Shown: positions 12,455 through 20,536, counted from the stretch's first letter. The stretch: 56,528 nt of DNA from Rothia sp. HMSC078H08 (GCF_001808955.1 NZ_KV795253.1:20316-76843); one strand, 5' to 3'. Numbers and translations: made by a program. Notes: generated by a model from the letters alone, not told the origin.

Positions 12455-12476
12455 CTCCACACTATGAAAGGCAATA

Positions 12477-12578
12477 ATGAAGAAATTATTGATTCTTGCT
12501 GTTCTTTCGTGTGTTACTGTGATGGTTCTGAAAAAGTACCAGAGCAATGAGGTCGTGAAGGCTTGGAAAAATAACTAA
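12477..12578 (+). CDS. Small DLW-39-like protein between tRNA-Ile and tRNA-Ala
   Basis: This 33-residue frame starts MKKLLILAVLSCVTVMVL and ends EVVKAWKNN. In many actinobacteria a tiny protein of the DLW-39 family lies at exactly this spot between tRNA-Ile and tRNA-Ala, with the same MKKLL start, one hydrophobic helix and a basic/acidic tail. Here the tail lacks a DLW motif and has KAW instead, so assignment rests on position, length and N-terminus. GAAAGG lies 5 bases before the ATG. Function unknown; probably a single-pass membrane peptide. Confidence 0.6.
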   Translation: MKKLLILAVLSCVTVMVLKKYQSNEVVKAWKNN

Positions 12579-12598
12579 ACAGTGGTTTCCGCTGAGAC

Positions 12599-12671
12599 GG
12601 GGGCGTGGCGCAATTGGTAGCGCATCTGCTTTGCAAGCAGAGGGTTAGGGGTTCGAGTCCCCTCGCCTCCA
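12599..12671 (+). tRNA. tRNA-Ala(TGC), copy 1
   Basis: A 73-base cloverleaf: acceptor GGGGGCG paired with CGCCTCC (one G-T pair), anticodon loop TTTGCAA with anticodon TGC at 12632-12634, T-arm GGGGTTCGAGTCCCC, discriminator A. CCA is not encoded. The 5S-like gene begins almost immediately after it. Confidence 0.96.
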
Positions 12672-12672
12672 C

Positions 12673-12791
12673 TTTCCGGTGATTATAGCAAGAGGGAAAC
12701 GCCTGGTTCCATTCCGAACCCAGAAGCTAAGACTCTTCGCGCCGATGGTACTGCACTTTTGTGGGTGTGGGAGAGTAGGTCATCGCCGGTT
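12673..12791 (+). rRNA. 5S ribosomal RNA, copy 1 (no 16S or 23S beside it)
   Basis: The roughly 117-base sequence has conserved 5S blocks: GAGGGAAACGCC, ATTCCGAACC, AGAAGCTAAG, CGCCGATGGTACTGC and GGGAGAGTAGG. The ends pair (CCGGTGAT with ATCGCCGG) as helix I. It follows tRNA-Ala directly and is not attached to 16S/23S genes, which is unusual. A strong terminator follows. Exact mature ends are uncertain by a few bases. Confidence 0.88.
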
Positions 12792-12806
12792 TATTTTTGA
12801 GAAAGA

Positions 12807-12834
12807 CCCCGTATCGAAAGATGCGGGGTTTTTT
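12807..12834 (+). terminator. Terminator after 5S copy 1
   Basis: Stem CCCCGTATC / GATGCGGGG with a GAAA tetraloop, followed by TTTTTT. A textbook intrinsic terminator. Confidence 0.9.
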
Positions 12835-13381
12835 GTTGTATTCGCTGAAGTTGTTGTATCTGCTGATGTGATGCGGGGGAATAGATGCGAATACCTCGCG
12901 AAGTTGATGTGCTGCGTGCGCCGCGGGTATAGATTCAATTCTTCGTGATATTCGAATGTGCACGGCTGTAGGAAACCCCTACTGTGGAGAATGTGCTCCG
13001 CAGAAAGCCCCGCGCCGTAAAACCCACAGGGGTGTCCCGTGTGGGTAGCTCGGTGACCTAAATGAGGTCTGAATAATAAAGGTGTGTCACAAAAAGAAAG
13101 CTGGGAGGTTCCTGAAAGTGAACACTTGGTGAACACACTTTAGCCTCTTGATGGATATAATCACCCCTCTCCCCCGCACTCTCGCATAAGCCACATAAAC
13201 CAACTTAAGCATTCCGATAGGTGCACCCTTTTTTCCGCGGAATATCGGGAGAGTTTCCCCTGAAATATGGGCTCTATAGTAAAACCCTCATAAAAATCCG
13301 CTCAATGCCGTGGGTTTATCTGTTATTTCGTGTTAATTCGGAATACTTTAGATTTCGCGAAAACCGACAGATAATTTTCTT
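12835..13381. other. Gene-free region before the phosphate transporter
   Basis: About 550 bp without a credible coding frame; short frames here lack ribosome sites and codon bias. It contains a PHO-box-like direct repeat at 13117-13134 and, close to the transporter start, an AT-rich stretch (13315-13380) likely to hold its promoter, with ACTTTAGAT near 13343-13351 as a weak -10. Confidence 0.5.
13117..13134. promoter_or_regulatory. PHO-box-like direct repeat upstream of pit
   Basis: AGTGAAC at 13117 and GGTGAAC at 13128 repeat with an 11-base period; on the minus strand they read GTTCACC and GTTCACT. This matches the direct-repeat unit of Streptomyces PhoP boxes. It lies about 250 bp before a phosphate transporter gene, so phosphate control is a reasonable inference. 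Confidence 0.5.
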
Positions 13382-14611
13382 GTGACTACAGAACTCATTA
13401 TTCTCGTGATCGTGGTGCTGACCGCGCTCGCCTTCGACTTTACGAATGGCTTCCACGACACCGGCAACGCGATGGCAACCTCCATCGCCACCGGTGCGCT
13501 GAAGCCTAAGACCGCCGTGGCGCTGTCTGCGTCCCTGAACCTCGTCGGCGCGTTCCTCTCTGTTGAGGTGGCACGCTCGGTTGGTAGCGGCATCGTGAAC
13601 CTGGATCGTATCGATGTAACAACAGACGGCCCGGCGCTGATGCTTATCGTCTTTACCGGCCTGGTTGGCGGCATCCTCTGGAATGTTTTGACCTGGCTTC
13701 TGGGTCTTCCCTCCTCCTCATCGCACGCTCTGTTTGGTGGCCTGATTGGTTCGGCTATTGTCGCGATCGGCTTTGACGGCGTGCAGTGGATGGGCGTTCT
13801 GTCCAAGATTATTGTTCCCGCGGTCCTCTCCCCCGTCATTGCGGCTATTGTGGCGGCAACCGGCACTTGGCTGGTCTACCGTATTGCTGCCCCGGTGGCT
13901 GACGACCGTAAGCACGGCGGCTTCCGCAAGGGACAGGTTGCGACCGCATCCCTGATGTCTCTGGCGCACGGTACCAACGATGCGCAGAAGACCATGGGCG
14001 TGATCTTCCTGGCTCTGGTTGCTTCGGGCACTCTGAGCAACGATGACGCGATCCCCCTGTGGGTGAAGGCTTCCTGCGCTATTGCTATTGCTCTGGGTAC
14101 TTACCTGGGCGGTTGGCGCATTATCCGCACCCTCGGTAAGGGCATCGTTGAGGTAGACACCCCGCAGGGTGTTGCTGCTGACGGTGCATCCGCTGCGATT
14201 ATTCTGACCTCCTCCCACTTCGGTATGGCTCTGTCGACCACTCACGTGGCGTCCGGTTCGATTCTGGGTAGTGGCCTGGGTCGTAAGGGTGCTGAGGTTC
14301 GCTGGTCTGTTGCTGGCCGCATGGTGGTTGCTTGGCTGATTACCCTGCCGGCTGCCGCGATTGTGGGTGCTCTGACCTGGTTGATTGGTCACGGCCTGAA
14401 TGCTCTGACCGGCACCCAGTTTGTTGGCGAAATGACCGTGTTCGCTCTGCTGGTGATCTTCTGCTTCCTGATGTGGCGTCATTCCCAGAAGGACAACATT
14501 GACGCTTCGAACGTGACTGGCGACTGGGATGAAAAGGAAGGCGCTGCAGTCACCAGCGCTGAGGCATCCGCAGAAGCCCAGACCCTTGCTACTGAGAAGG
14601 CAGGTTCGTAG
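13382..14611 (+). CDS. pit: Inorganic phosphate transporter, Pit family
   Basis: This 409-residue integral membrane protein has the two PD001131-like signatures of PiT transporters: FDFTNGFHDTGNAMATSIAT near the N-terminus and LAHGTNDAQKTMGVI in the middle, each with the GANDxxN-like core needed for phosphate and cation transport, separated by about ten hydrophobic helices. It should import phosphate using the proton or cation gradient. The start is GTG 13382; no clear ribosome site precedes it. The gene ends at the start of a small membrane protein (3-base gap), so the two are likely one operon. Confidence 0.93.
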   Translation: MTTELIILVIVVLTALAFDFTNGFHDTGNAMATSIATGALKPKTAVALSASLNLVGAFLSVEVARSVGSGIVNLDRIDVTTDGPALMLIVFTGLVGGILWNVLTWLLGLPSSSSHALFGGLIGSAIVAIGFDGVQWMGVLSKIIVPAVLSPVIAAIVAATGTWLVYRIAAPVADDRKHGGFRKGQVATASLMSLAHGTNDAQKTMGVIFLALVASGTLSNDDAIPLWVKASCAIAIALGTYLGGWRIIRTLGKGIVEVDTPQGVAADGASAAIILTSSHFGMALSTTHVASGSILGSGLGRKGAEVRWSVAGRMVVAWLITLPAAAIVGALTWLIGHGLNALTGTQFVGEMTVFALLVIFCFLMWRHSQKDNIDASNVTGDWDEKEGAAVTSAEASAEAQTLATEKAGS

Positions 14612-14613
14612 TC

Positions 14614-14919
14614 GTGGAATATCTGATGGACATTGTGAACAAGGTTATTCCGGTGCTGATTGCCGGTTTGTTCTTTGGCGCGGGCCTTCCGGCGCTCTAT
14701 GCGCTGGGTCTGCGTATGCTGGCTGGTCGTACCGAGTACACCGCGGACGGCAAGCTCGTTGAAATTGAGCCTCCGGGAACGGCGGCGAAGATTGCTGCGT
14801 TCTGCATTTTTGCTATTATCGTAGCAATCGTAATCATCGGTATTCTCTGGGTCGCTAAGGACTTTATCGACCACACTTTCGGCTGGAATATCTTCGGCGT
14901 AACCGGTGGAGGCCACTAA
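14614..14919 (+). CDS. Small membrane protein downstream of pit
   Basis: The 101-residue product has two hydrophobic helices (about residues 12-33 and 57-80) separated by a polar segment (TEYTADGKLVEIEPPG). I do not recognise a characterised family. GTG 14614 lies directly after the pit stop; ATG 14626 is an alternative start. The tight spacing suggests an accessory role with the phosphate transporter, but that is inference only. Confidence 0.75.
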   Translation: MEYLMDIVNKVIPVLIAGLFFGAGLPALYALGLRMLAGRTEYTADGKLVEIEPPGTAAKIAAFCIFAIIVAIVIIGILWVAKDFIDHTFGWNIFGVTGGGH

Positions 14920-14969
14920 TCCCGTGAACACTAAATTGCATATGATGACTGCTTCGAAGGAGGGGCTCG

Positions 14970-15422
14970 ATGCCTGATAAGAGCATGATCTCTCGAGTAA
15001 TCGACTGGCTGAGCGTCGGGTATCCCAAGGATGTTCCGGTGCAGGACCGCGCGGCAGTGATGGCTATTTTGAAGATGCGTCTGACCGATGAGCAGCTGCA
15101 GGAAGTTGTTCGCCAGCTCATGCAGTCCCGTGCTGCCCGTGGTGAGGCGTACGTGAGTGACCAGCGCATTAATGAGTACATTCGTCGAGTGGTGGATCAT
15201 ACCCCGACCCCGCAGGATATTGACCGCGTCGCTAAGATTCTTGGTGCGCACGGCTTCCTGATTGCAGAGAATCACGTGAACGAGGACGCTGAGCCTACGG
15301 CTGGCGGTACCGAGTACGTGACCTACGATGATCCGACGACCGGCGAGATCCGTATTGCTGAGTTGGCTGCTGAATCGGCTAATATTCCGGCTCCGAACGC
15401 TACGGCTGCGCAGGATAACTAA
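14970..15422 (+). CDS. DUF3349 domain protein
   Basis: The 150-residue protein has an N-terminal DUF3349 region: IDWLSVGYPKDVP, then AVMAILKMRLTDEQLQEVV and a helical continuation to about residue 95. DUF3349 proteins are small actinobacterial helical proteins of unknown function. The acidic tail (95-150) is low-complexity. A strong AAGGAGGGG lies 4 bases before ATG 14970. It is followed by a strong terminator, so it probably ends the pit operon. Confidence 0.8.
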   Translation: MPDKSMISRVIDWLSVGYPKDVPVQDRAAVMAILKMRLTDEQLQEVVRQLMQSRAARGEAYVSDQRINEYIRRVVDHTPTPQDIDRVAKILGAHGFLIAENHVNEDAEPTAGGTEYVTYDDPTTGEIRIAELAAESANIPAPNATAAQDN

Positions 15423-15464
15423 ATAGCCTGCGGTGAGAGTTGAGAGCTCTCATGAAGTTTGTGA

Positions 15465-15503
15465 CCTATGGGGTGGACTGAGTCCACCCCATAGGTTTTC
15501 TTT
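15465..15503 (+). terminator. Strong terminator after the pit-DUF3349 operon
   Basis: A 15-bp perfect inverted repeat (CCTATGGGGTGGACT and its complement) with almost no loop, followed by TTTTCTTT. It isolates the pit operon from the next gene. Confidence 0.9.
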
Positions 15504-15628
15504 ATGCCCTCCGATGGATGTGCCGCGGGTTGCCGGCCTGCGCATAGGTGCGGGCGGTATTCTAGAGGGACTTCACTCCCCTCAAACCGTTGGTGGGCTT
15601 TGTGCTCGCCCTGCATCATGGAGATTCT

Positions 15629-16828
15629 GTGTCTTCTTCCCCTTCTTTGGAACCCGAGAACTCTCACATTCCCGATACTTCTACCCGGGGAGCCTCTCAG
15701 GGCTCTTCTGAGGCGGCATCCGTTGCCGCTGAGGACTCTGTGGCTAAGACCCCTTCTACCCGCGTCGATGCCGCTAAAGAGGCTATTGCTGGGCAGGTGC
15801 GCCGCCTCGTGGTGCCCCGCCGTTCCCTGCTTCTGACTGGCGGCGTGGTTGCTGCCGCTGGGGTGCTTGCGGCGATGCCGCAGATTGCCGCCACCGGTGT
15901 GTTGGGTGAGGATGCGGCGGTGGTGGTTTCAAATGAGAAGCTGCTGGCGCGTCGTGAGCGTCTGGTTCGCGAGAATATTGATACCCGCTACCTGAAGATT
16001 GAGTCGCTGGGGCGTATCTATGTGGGTAAGGGGCGTGGTGAACAGGATCTGCGCCTGGTGGGTTCTTTCTCCCTCACGGAGGCGGCGCAGGCCGATTTGG
16101 CAGCGGCTGCTACAGCGCTGACGAATCTGTCCGTTTATGGCTCTTTGCATCGGCTGAGCGTCACCTACGGAGGTGTGGACTCGGCGAATGACCCGCAGAA
16201 CATCGCTAATACCGCTACGGATGCGCCGGTGAGCCCGCTGCGCGTGAATGAATCGGCAACCCTGAAGGAAGAGCAGTGGCTGAAGGTGCTGACCGCTAAT
16301 GCGGCGTTGGGTACCACCGCGAGCTATGCGCAGGTGGGCCTGTTGGCCGATGAGCTGCGTCTGAACGCCGTTGTGATTGATGAGAACTATGAGTCCCTGC
16401 TGAAGCGCTTCCGTACTCTGGCTGAGCTGGATTTGAAGAACGAGCGGGTGCAGCAGGTTCACCTGAATATTCAGTTGGCTCCGGAGAAGGCGCTGAGCCT
16501 GCCCTCGGGCGCGCAGTCGAAGATTTCGGTGAGTGTTGCCGAGTCTTCGCGTGTGGCAACGGTCGCTGATGTGTTGTCGAAGGCCGCCACGAAGAAGGAA
16601 CTGAATACTTTGGCGTCGTTCTCGCTGGTGTGGAATGCTCGCGAGAAATATCCGTCGGCGAGCCAGTGGGATGGGTTCAAATTGGGTTTCACGGCTCCCG
16701 AGTCGAAGGAAGAGTCCGCGAAGGAGGCGCAACGCACCGCGGTTCGTAAGTATCTGCAGGAAGTGAGCGGTCCGCTGCAGGCTCTGACGAAGCGTGAGGC
16801 GACGGTGCCGGGTGAGGTTATTACCTAA
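15629..16828 (+). CDS. Uncharacterised membrane-anchored protein
   Basis: This 399-residue protein has a disordered, Ser/Ala-rich N-terminus (1-60), a basic stretch with RRLVVPRRS, one hydrophobic helix (LLLTGGVVAAAGVLAAMP, about 70-88), and a soluble C-terminal part of about 300 residues with many alternating charged and Ala-rich segments. I do not recognise the family. GTG 15629 is preferred because GGAG lies 5 bases upstream; in-frame GTG 15590 is also possible. Topology predicts a cytoplasmic N-terminus and an external C-terminus. It lies between the two tRNA-Ala/5S copies. Confidence 0.7.
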   Translation: MSSSPSLEPENSHIPDTSTRGASQGSSEAASVAAEDSVAKTPSTRVDAAKEAIAGQVRRLVVPRRSLLLTGGVVAAAGVLAAMPQIAATGVLGEDAAVVVSNEKLLARRERLVRENIDTRYLKIESLGRIYVGKGRGEQDLRLVGSFSLTEAAQADLAAAATALTNLSVYGSLHRLSVTYGGVDSANDPQNIANTATDAPVSPLRVNESATLKEEQWLKVLTANAALGTTASYAQVGLLADELRLNAVVIDENYESLLKRFRTLAELDLKNERVQQVHLNIQLAPEKALSLPSGAQSKISVSVAESSRVATVADVLSKAATKKELNTLASFSLVWNAREKYPSASQWDGFKLGFTAPESKEESAKEAQRTAVRKYLQEVSGPLQALTKREATVPGEVIT

Positions 16829-16876
16829 ACCCCTCAGTAATGTGATGGGTCTAACTAAAAAAATGTGCCTGGGGAT

Positions 16877-16904
16877 TTGGTGAAGCCGCAAAAGGTGTTA
16901 TAGA
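16877..16904 (+). promoter_or_regulatory. Promoter of tRNA-Ala/5S copy 2
   Basis: -35 TTGGTG, 16-base spacer, -10 TATAGA, 15 bases before the tRNA. The same -35 hexamer is used before tRNA-Ile at 12.3 kb. Confidence 0.65.
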
Positions 16905-16919
16905 CTAGTAGGGCACCGC

Positions 16920-16992
16920 GGGGGCGTGGCGCAATTGGTAGCGCATCTGCTTTGCAAGCAGAGGGTTAGGGGTTCGAGTCCCCTCGCCTCCA
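16920..16992 (+). tRNA. tRNA-Ala(TGC), copy 2
   Basis: Identical to the copy at 12599-12671, including anticodon TGC. It has its own promoter 15 bases upstream. Confidence 0.96.
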
Positions 16993-16993
16993 C

Positions 16994-17112
16994 TTTCCGG
17001 TGATTATAGCAAGAGGGAAACGCCTGGTTCCATTCCGAACCCAGAAGCTAAGACTCTTCGCGCCGATGGTACTGCACTTTTGTGGGTGTGGGAGAGTAGG
17101 TCATCGCCGGTT
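16994..17112 (+). rRNA. 5S ribosomal RNA, copy 2 (no 16S or 23S beside it)
   Basis: Identical to copy 1 at 12673-12791, followed by a different terminator. No 16S or 23S gene is nearby. Confidence 0.88.
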
Positions 17113-17126
17113 TATTTTTGAACCGA

Positions 17127-17157
17127 GAACCCCATGTCGAAAGACATGGGGTTCTTT
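17127..17157 (+). terminator. Terminator after 5S copy 2
   Basis: Perfect 12-bp stem GAACCCCATGTC / GACATGGGGTTC with a GAAA loop, then TTTGT. Its sequence differs from the terminator of copy 1 although the structure is the same. Confidence 0.88.
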
Positions 17158-17251
17158 GTGTATCCGGGAAATATCAAGGGGATACCCGGGGAAGGTTAGC
17201 GCTCTAGCTACAGCCACCTCCCCCCTCCAAAACCAAGAAAAACCCAAAACA

Positions 17252-17291
17252 ATAGCCGCCCGCCAGAGCAGAAACTCTAGCGGGCGGCTAT
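17252..17291 (-). terminator. Terminator of the 111-aa gene
   Basis: Perfect 12-bp inverted repeat ATAGCCGCCCGC / GCGGGCGGCTAT with a 16-base loop containing a smaller AGAG/CTCT stem. On the minus strand it is followed by a T-rich stretch (TTGTTTTGGG). It may work in both directions. Confidence 0.75.
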
Positions 17292-17363
17292 CTTTCATAA
17301 AGCACTCCCTCACGCCGCCAGCGGCGCCTCAGAAAGCCTTAGAGAAAAAGATACAGGGAACGC

Positions 17364-17699
17364 TTATGCGTTCTTCCAGGGGTCCTCTACGGGACGAGCT
17401 GCGTTGTAAGCTGCTGCGCCTGCAACACCCAGAGCAACCAGCAGACCCAGGAACGCCAGGCCCTTACGGGGGCGCTTGCCGCCGTTACGCTCAATACGAG
17501 CCAGTTCCTTCTCAGCGGCGCGAACGGTCTTCGCGGTAGCCTTACGAGCCTTCTTCAGCGCCTTCTTGTTGCCGGTCAGCTTCTCAGCGAACATCTCAGC
17601 GGTCTTGCCTTCCAGCGCGGACTCAACAGCAGCCAGGGAAGAGACAACAGCCTGAGCCTTAGCAGCCTTGCGTGCCTTACGCTTCTTGCAGCAGAACAT
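17364..17699 (-). CDS. Small Lys/Ala-rich protein with C-terminal membrane helix
   Basis: The 111-residue product starts MFCCKKRKARKAAKA, continues as a charged, probably helical Lys/Ala/Glu-rich segment to about residue 80, then has one hydrophobic helix (GLAFLGLLVALGVAGAAAY) and ends PVEDPWKNA. I do not recognise a family. ATG 17699 is chosen because GGAGGT lies 7 bases upstream; a longer frame to 17765 lacks a ribosome site. It is probably tail-anchored in the membrane. It stands alone on the minus strand. Confidence 0.75.
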   Translation of the reverse strand: MFCCKKRKARKAAKAQAVVSSLAAVESALEGKTAEMFAEKLTGNKKALKKARKATAKTVRAAEKELARIERNGGKRPRKGLAFLGLLVALGVAGAAAYNAARPVEDPWKNA

Positions 17700-17872
17700 G
17701 GGGTGACCTCCATCGGTTGAAATGCGCCAGCGACCAGAAAACGCCGCCGCGCGCGTAGTGTTCACCTCTCAGGATATTCAATTCCCGCCCAAAAAGCCCG
17801 CCCAACGGTGCGCCCGGGGCGAAAAAACATGTTAGATGGCGAATGAGCGCCGCCCCGTGCCACAATAGAGCC

Positions 17873-18400
<528 letters not shown>

Positions 18401-18571
18401 TAAACCCCATCGGAAGGCTCATACGAGCATTCTGCTGAAGGTGTTGAGAAAACACGTATAGTTCAGGGGCCCGCCAGGATTCTTCCGGTGGGTCCCTGCG
18501 CTTATATGCCCGCGCGCGCCATCCCCCGCACACCACCCCGGTTGATCCGGTACACAACCCCTGGAGGTTCA

Positions 18572-19396
18572 GTGGAGAACTTTCCCAACTACGCAGGCTA
18601 CGGGCAGACCCCAACCGTCTGCGTCAACCACCCCAACCGCGTTAGCTATGCCCAGTGCAAGCGCTGCAACCGCACCGTCTGCGGCGAATGCCAGGTGGCG
18701 CTGGATGTGGGCATGGTCTGCCCCGACTGCTACCGCGACCTCACGGGCGGCAGCTCGAAGGCGCAAGGTTCGAAAGCACAGGGCTCATTCCTGGCGCGCC
18801 ACTGGCACATTACGTACACGCTCATTCTGATTAACGTCGCGATGTACGGTCTGCAGCAGATCATTCCCAATGAATGGGTGGTTAGGCACGGCAACATCTG
18901 GTGGCCCTACGTCCAGCATGGCGAGTACTACCGCATCATCAGCTACGGTTTTCTGCACATGCAGAACGACCCGATGCACCTGGTGTGGAACATGATTAAC
19001 CTCTTCATCTACGGCGTGTCCCTCGAACGCATGATGGGGCGCTGGAAGTTCCTCCTCGTGTACCTGGGCTCTATCGTCTTCGGCGCCCTCGGCGTGTACG
19101 TGCTGGCATCTGACACCAGCGTGGTGGGTGCCTCCGGTGGTCTATTCGGCCTCATGGGCTCTTTCTTGACCCTGCTAATCATCAGGAAGCAGAAGGACAC
19201 CGCACGAGTGTTCGTCATGATTACTGCCCCGAACATCATCTATAGCATTCTGACCCCCTCGAATATCTCCCACGCATGCCATGCGGGTGGTTTTGTCGGT
19301 GGTGTGCTGTTGACACTGCTGTTTGTCCCGCTTGTGGATAAGCCCGAGCCTCCTCAGCAGCAGAGCCCGCAGCAATGGCAAAACGGCAGGTACTAA
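18572..19396 (+). CDS. Rhomboid family intramembrane serine protease with N-terminal zinc finger (1)
   Basis: The 274-residue protein starts with a Cys/His-rich zinc-binding module (CVNHPNR, CKRC, CGEC, CPDCYRDL; about residues 13-55), followed by a six-helix rhomboid core. The catalytic serine is in VVGASGGLFG (about residue 188) and the catalytic histidine in ISHACHAGGFVGG (about 236). Rhomboids cleave substrates within the membrane. GTG 18572 is chosen because GGAGG lies 4 bases upstream. The next gene is a close paralogue in tandem, with a nearly identical start region. Confidence 0.92.
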   Translation: MENFPNYAGYGQTPTVCVNHPNRVSYAQCKRCNRTVCGECQVALDVGMVCPDCYRDLTGGSSKAQGSKAQGSFLARHWHITYTLILINVAMYGLQQIIPNEWVVRHGNIWWPYVQHGEYYRIISYGFLHMQNDPMHLVWNMINLFIYGVSLERMMGRWKFLLVYLGSIVFGALGVYVLASDTSVVGASGGLFGLMGSFLTLLIIRKQKDTARVFVMITAPNIIYSILTPSNISHACHAGGFVGGVLLTLLFVPLVDKPEPPQQQSPQQWQNGRY

Positions 19397-19453
19397 GCCT
19401 GAAAATACGTGAAAAATCTTCGGAAAATCCGGCACACAACCCTTGGAGGGTCA

Positions 19454-20275
19454 GTGGAGAACTTTCCCAACTACATGAATTACGGGCAGAGCCCCACGGT
19501 CTGCGTCAACCACCCCGACCGCGTTAGCTACGCCCAGTGTGGGCGCTGCAACCGCACCGTCTGCGGCGAATGCCAGGTGGCGCTGGATGTGGGCATGGTC
19601 TGCCCCGACTGCTACCGTGACCTCAATGGAGGCGCCTCGAGCCCGAAGCGTTCCTTCATCGCCCGTCACTGGCATATTACGTACACGCTCATTCTGATTA
19701 ACGTCGTGGTGTACGGTCTGCAACAGATTATTCCATTCCGTTGGGTGCACAACCTCGGCATGATGTCTGGTCCCCGTGTTCACCACGGCGAGTACTACCG
19801 CCTCATCACGCACGGGTTTGTGCACTCGCAAACTGATCCGATGCACCTGGTGTGGAACATGATTTACCTCTTCATCTTCGGTGTGTCCCTCGAGCGCATG
19901 ATGGGGCGGTGGAAGTTCCTCTTCGTATATATGGCGGCTACCGTGGGTGCCGGCTGCAGCGTGTACCTCTTCTCCTACTACCGGGGTGCCGTGGGTGCGT
20001 CAGGCGGTGTGTACGGTCTCTACGGCGCGTTCTTCGTCCTTCTGCTTCTTCGGAAGCAGAAGGACACCGCGCGCCTCTTTATGCTGCTCATCGGCATTGG
20101 TGTGGTGCAGAGCCTCTTCCACCCGAATATTTCCCATGCGGGACACTTTGGCGGTCTTGTCAGCGGCGCGCTCGCGACCCTGCTGATTATTCCGTTCGTG
20201 AAGAAGCCCGAGTCATCTGAATCTTCGGAGCCGCCGCAGCAGAGCCCGCGACGGTGGTTCAAGGGTCGCTATTGA
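19454..20275 (+). CDS. Rhomboid family intramembrane serine protease with N-terminal zinc finger (2)
   Basis: A 273-residue paralogue of the preceding gene, almost identical through the first 55 residues (CVNHPDR, CGRC, CGEC, CPDCYRDL) and diverging in the membrane part. The catalytic serine is in AVGASGGVYG and the histidine in ISHAGHFGGL. GTG 19454 has GGAGGG 4 bases upstream, in the same context as the first copy (ACACAACCC, then GGAGG). Conservation is highest in the zinc module and lower in the loops facing substrate, which suggests duplication followed by change of substrate range (inference). Confidence 0.92.
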   Translation: MENFPNYMNYGQSPTVCVNHPDRVSYAQCGRCNRTVCGECQVALDVGMVCPDCYRDLNGGASSPKRSFIARHWHITYTLILINVVVYGLQQIIPFRWVHNLGMMSGPRVHHGEYYRLITHGFVHSQTDPMHLVWNMIYLFIFGVSLERMMGRWKFLFVYMAATVGAGCSVYLFSYYRGAVGASGGVYGLYGAFFVLLLLRKQKDTARLFMLLIGIGVVQSLFHPNISHAGHFGGLVSGALATLLIIPFVKKPESSESSEPPQQSPRRWFKGRY

Positions 20276-20310
20276 GCCTGAAACCCGCGGAAATCCGCCT
20301 CGGAGTCGGG

Positions 20311-20475
20311 TTATCCACAGCAGTTTTCCACATTGTGTATAACTACATTCGTGTAATTCCACGAGTGTGAGTACATGTTAAAAACCTGTGGATACAGGCT
20401 AAAACGGCCGAATCACACGGTATGAATTACACGGGTGTAAGAGTTTTCCCCAGATTTCTCCACAGATGTGGAAAA
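20311..20475. promoter_or_regulatory. DnaA-box cluster away from the origin
   Basis: Six DnaA-box-like 9-mers lie in 165 bp: TTATCCACA 20311-20319, TTTTCCACA 20324-20332, TGTGTATAA 20334-20342 (reverse), TGTGGATAC 20387-20395 (reverse), TTCTCCACA 20456-20464 and TGTGGAAAA 20467-20475 (reverse). Four fit TTWTNCACA exactly and two have one mismatch. The density matches or exceeds that at the origin here. Clusters outside oriC that titrate or reactivate DnaA are known in E. coli, Bacillus and Streptomyces; that role is inferred here. Confidence 0.75.
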
Positions 20476-20494
20476 CCTTAAGTACCAGGATGTG

Positions 20495-20504
20495 TGTAAT
20501 TACA
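20495..20504. repeat. TGTAATTACA palindrome, copy 4
   Basis: Fourth copy of the palindrome found three times at the origin; here it is 20 bases after the last DnaA box of the remote cluster. Confidence 0.65.
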
Positions 20505-20536
20505 AAAAATTTCGGCGCGAAGCGCCGGATAGAACA

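Larger units (their letters stand above)
12598..12800 (+). repeat. 203-bp direct repeat, copy 1 (tRNA-Ala + 5S rRNA)
   Basis: This block is identical, base for base, to 16919-17121. It spans the whole tRNA-Ala and 5S-like gene and stops before the terminators, which differ. The copies are in direct orientation 4321 bp apart. Confidence 0.95.
16919..17121 (+). repeat. 203-bp direct repeat, copy 2 (tRNA-Ala + 5S rRNA)
   Basis: Exact second copy of 12598-12800, in the same orientation. Confidence 0.95.
20276..20536. other. Gene-free spacer between convergent genes, DnaA-box cluster
   Basis: The upstream gene and the downstream gene point towards each other, so this 261-bp spacer (342 bp to the next coding sequence) should contain no promoter. 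It holds the DnaA-box cluster, half-sites TGTAATT at 20352 and AATTACA at 20425, a TGTAATTACA palindrome at 20495 and a small hairpin CGGCGC-GAA-GCGCCG at 20513-20527. Confidence 0.6.

Noticed and set aside
12780..13136. Minus-strand 118-codon frame in the spacer before pit
   Set aside because: It runs backwards through the 5S terminator, has no ribosome site and no recognisable protein features.
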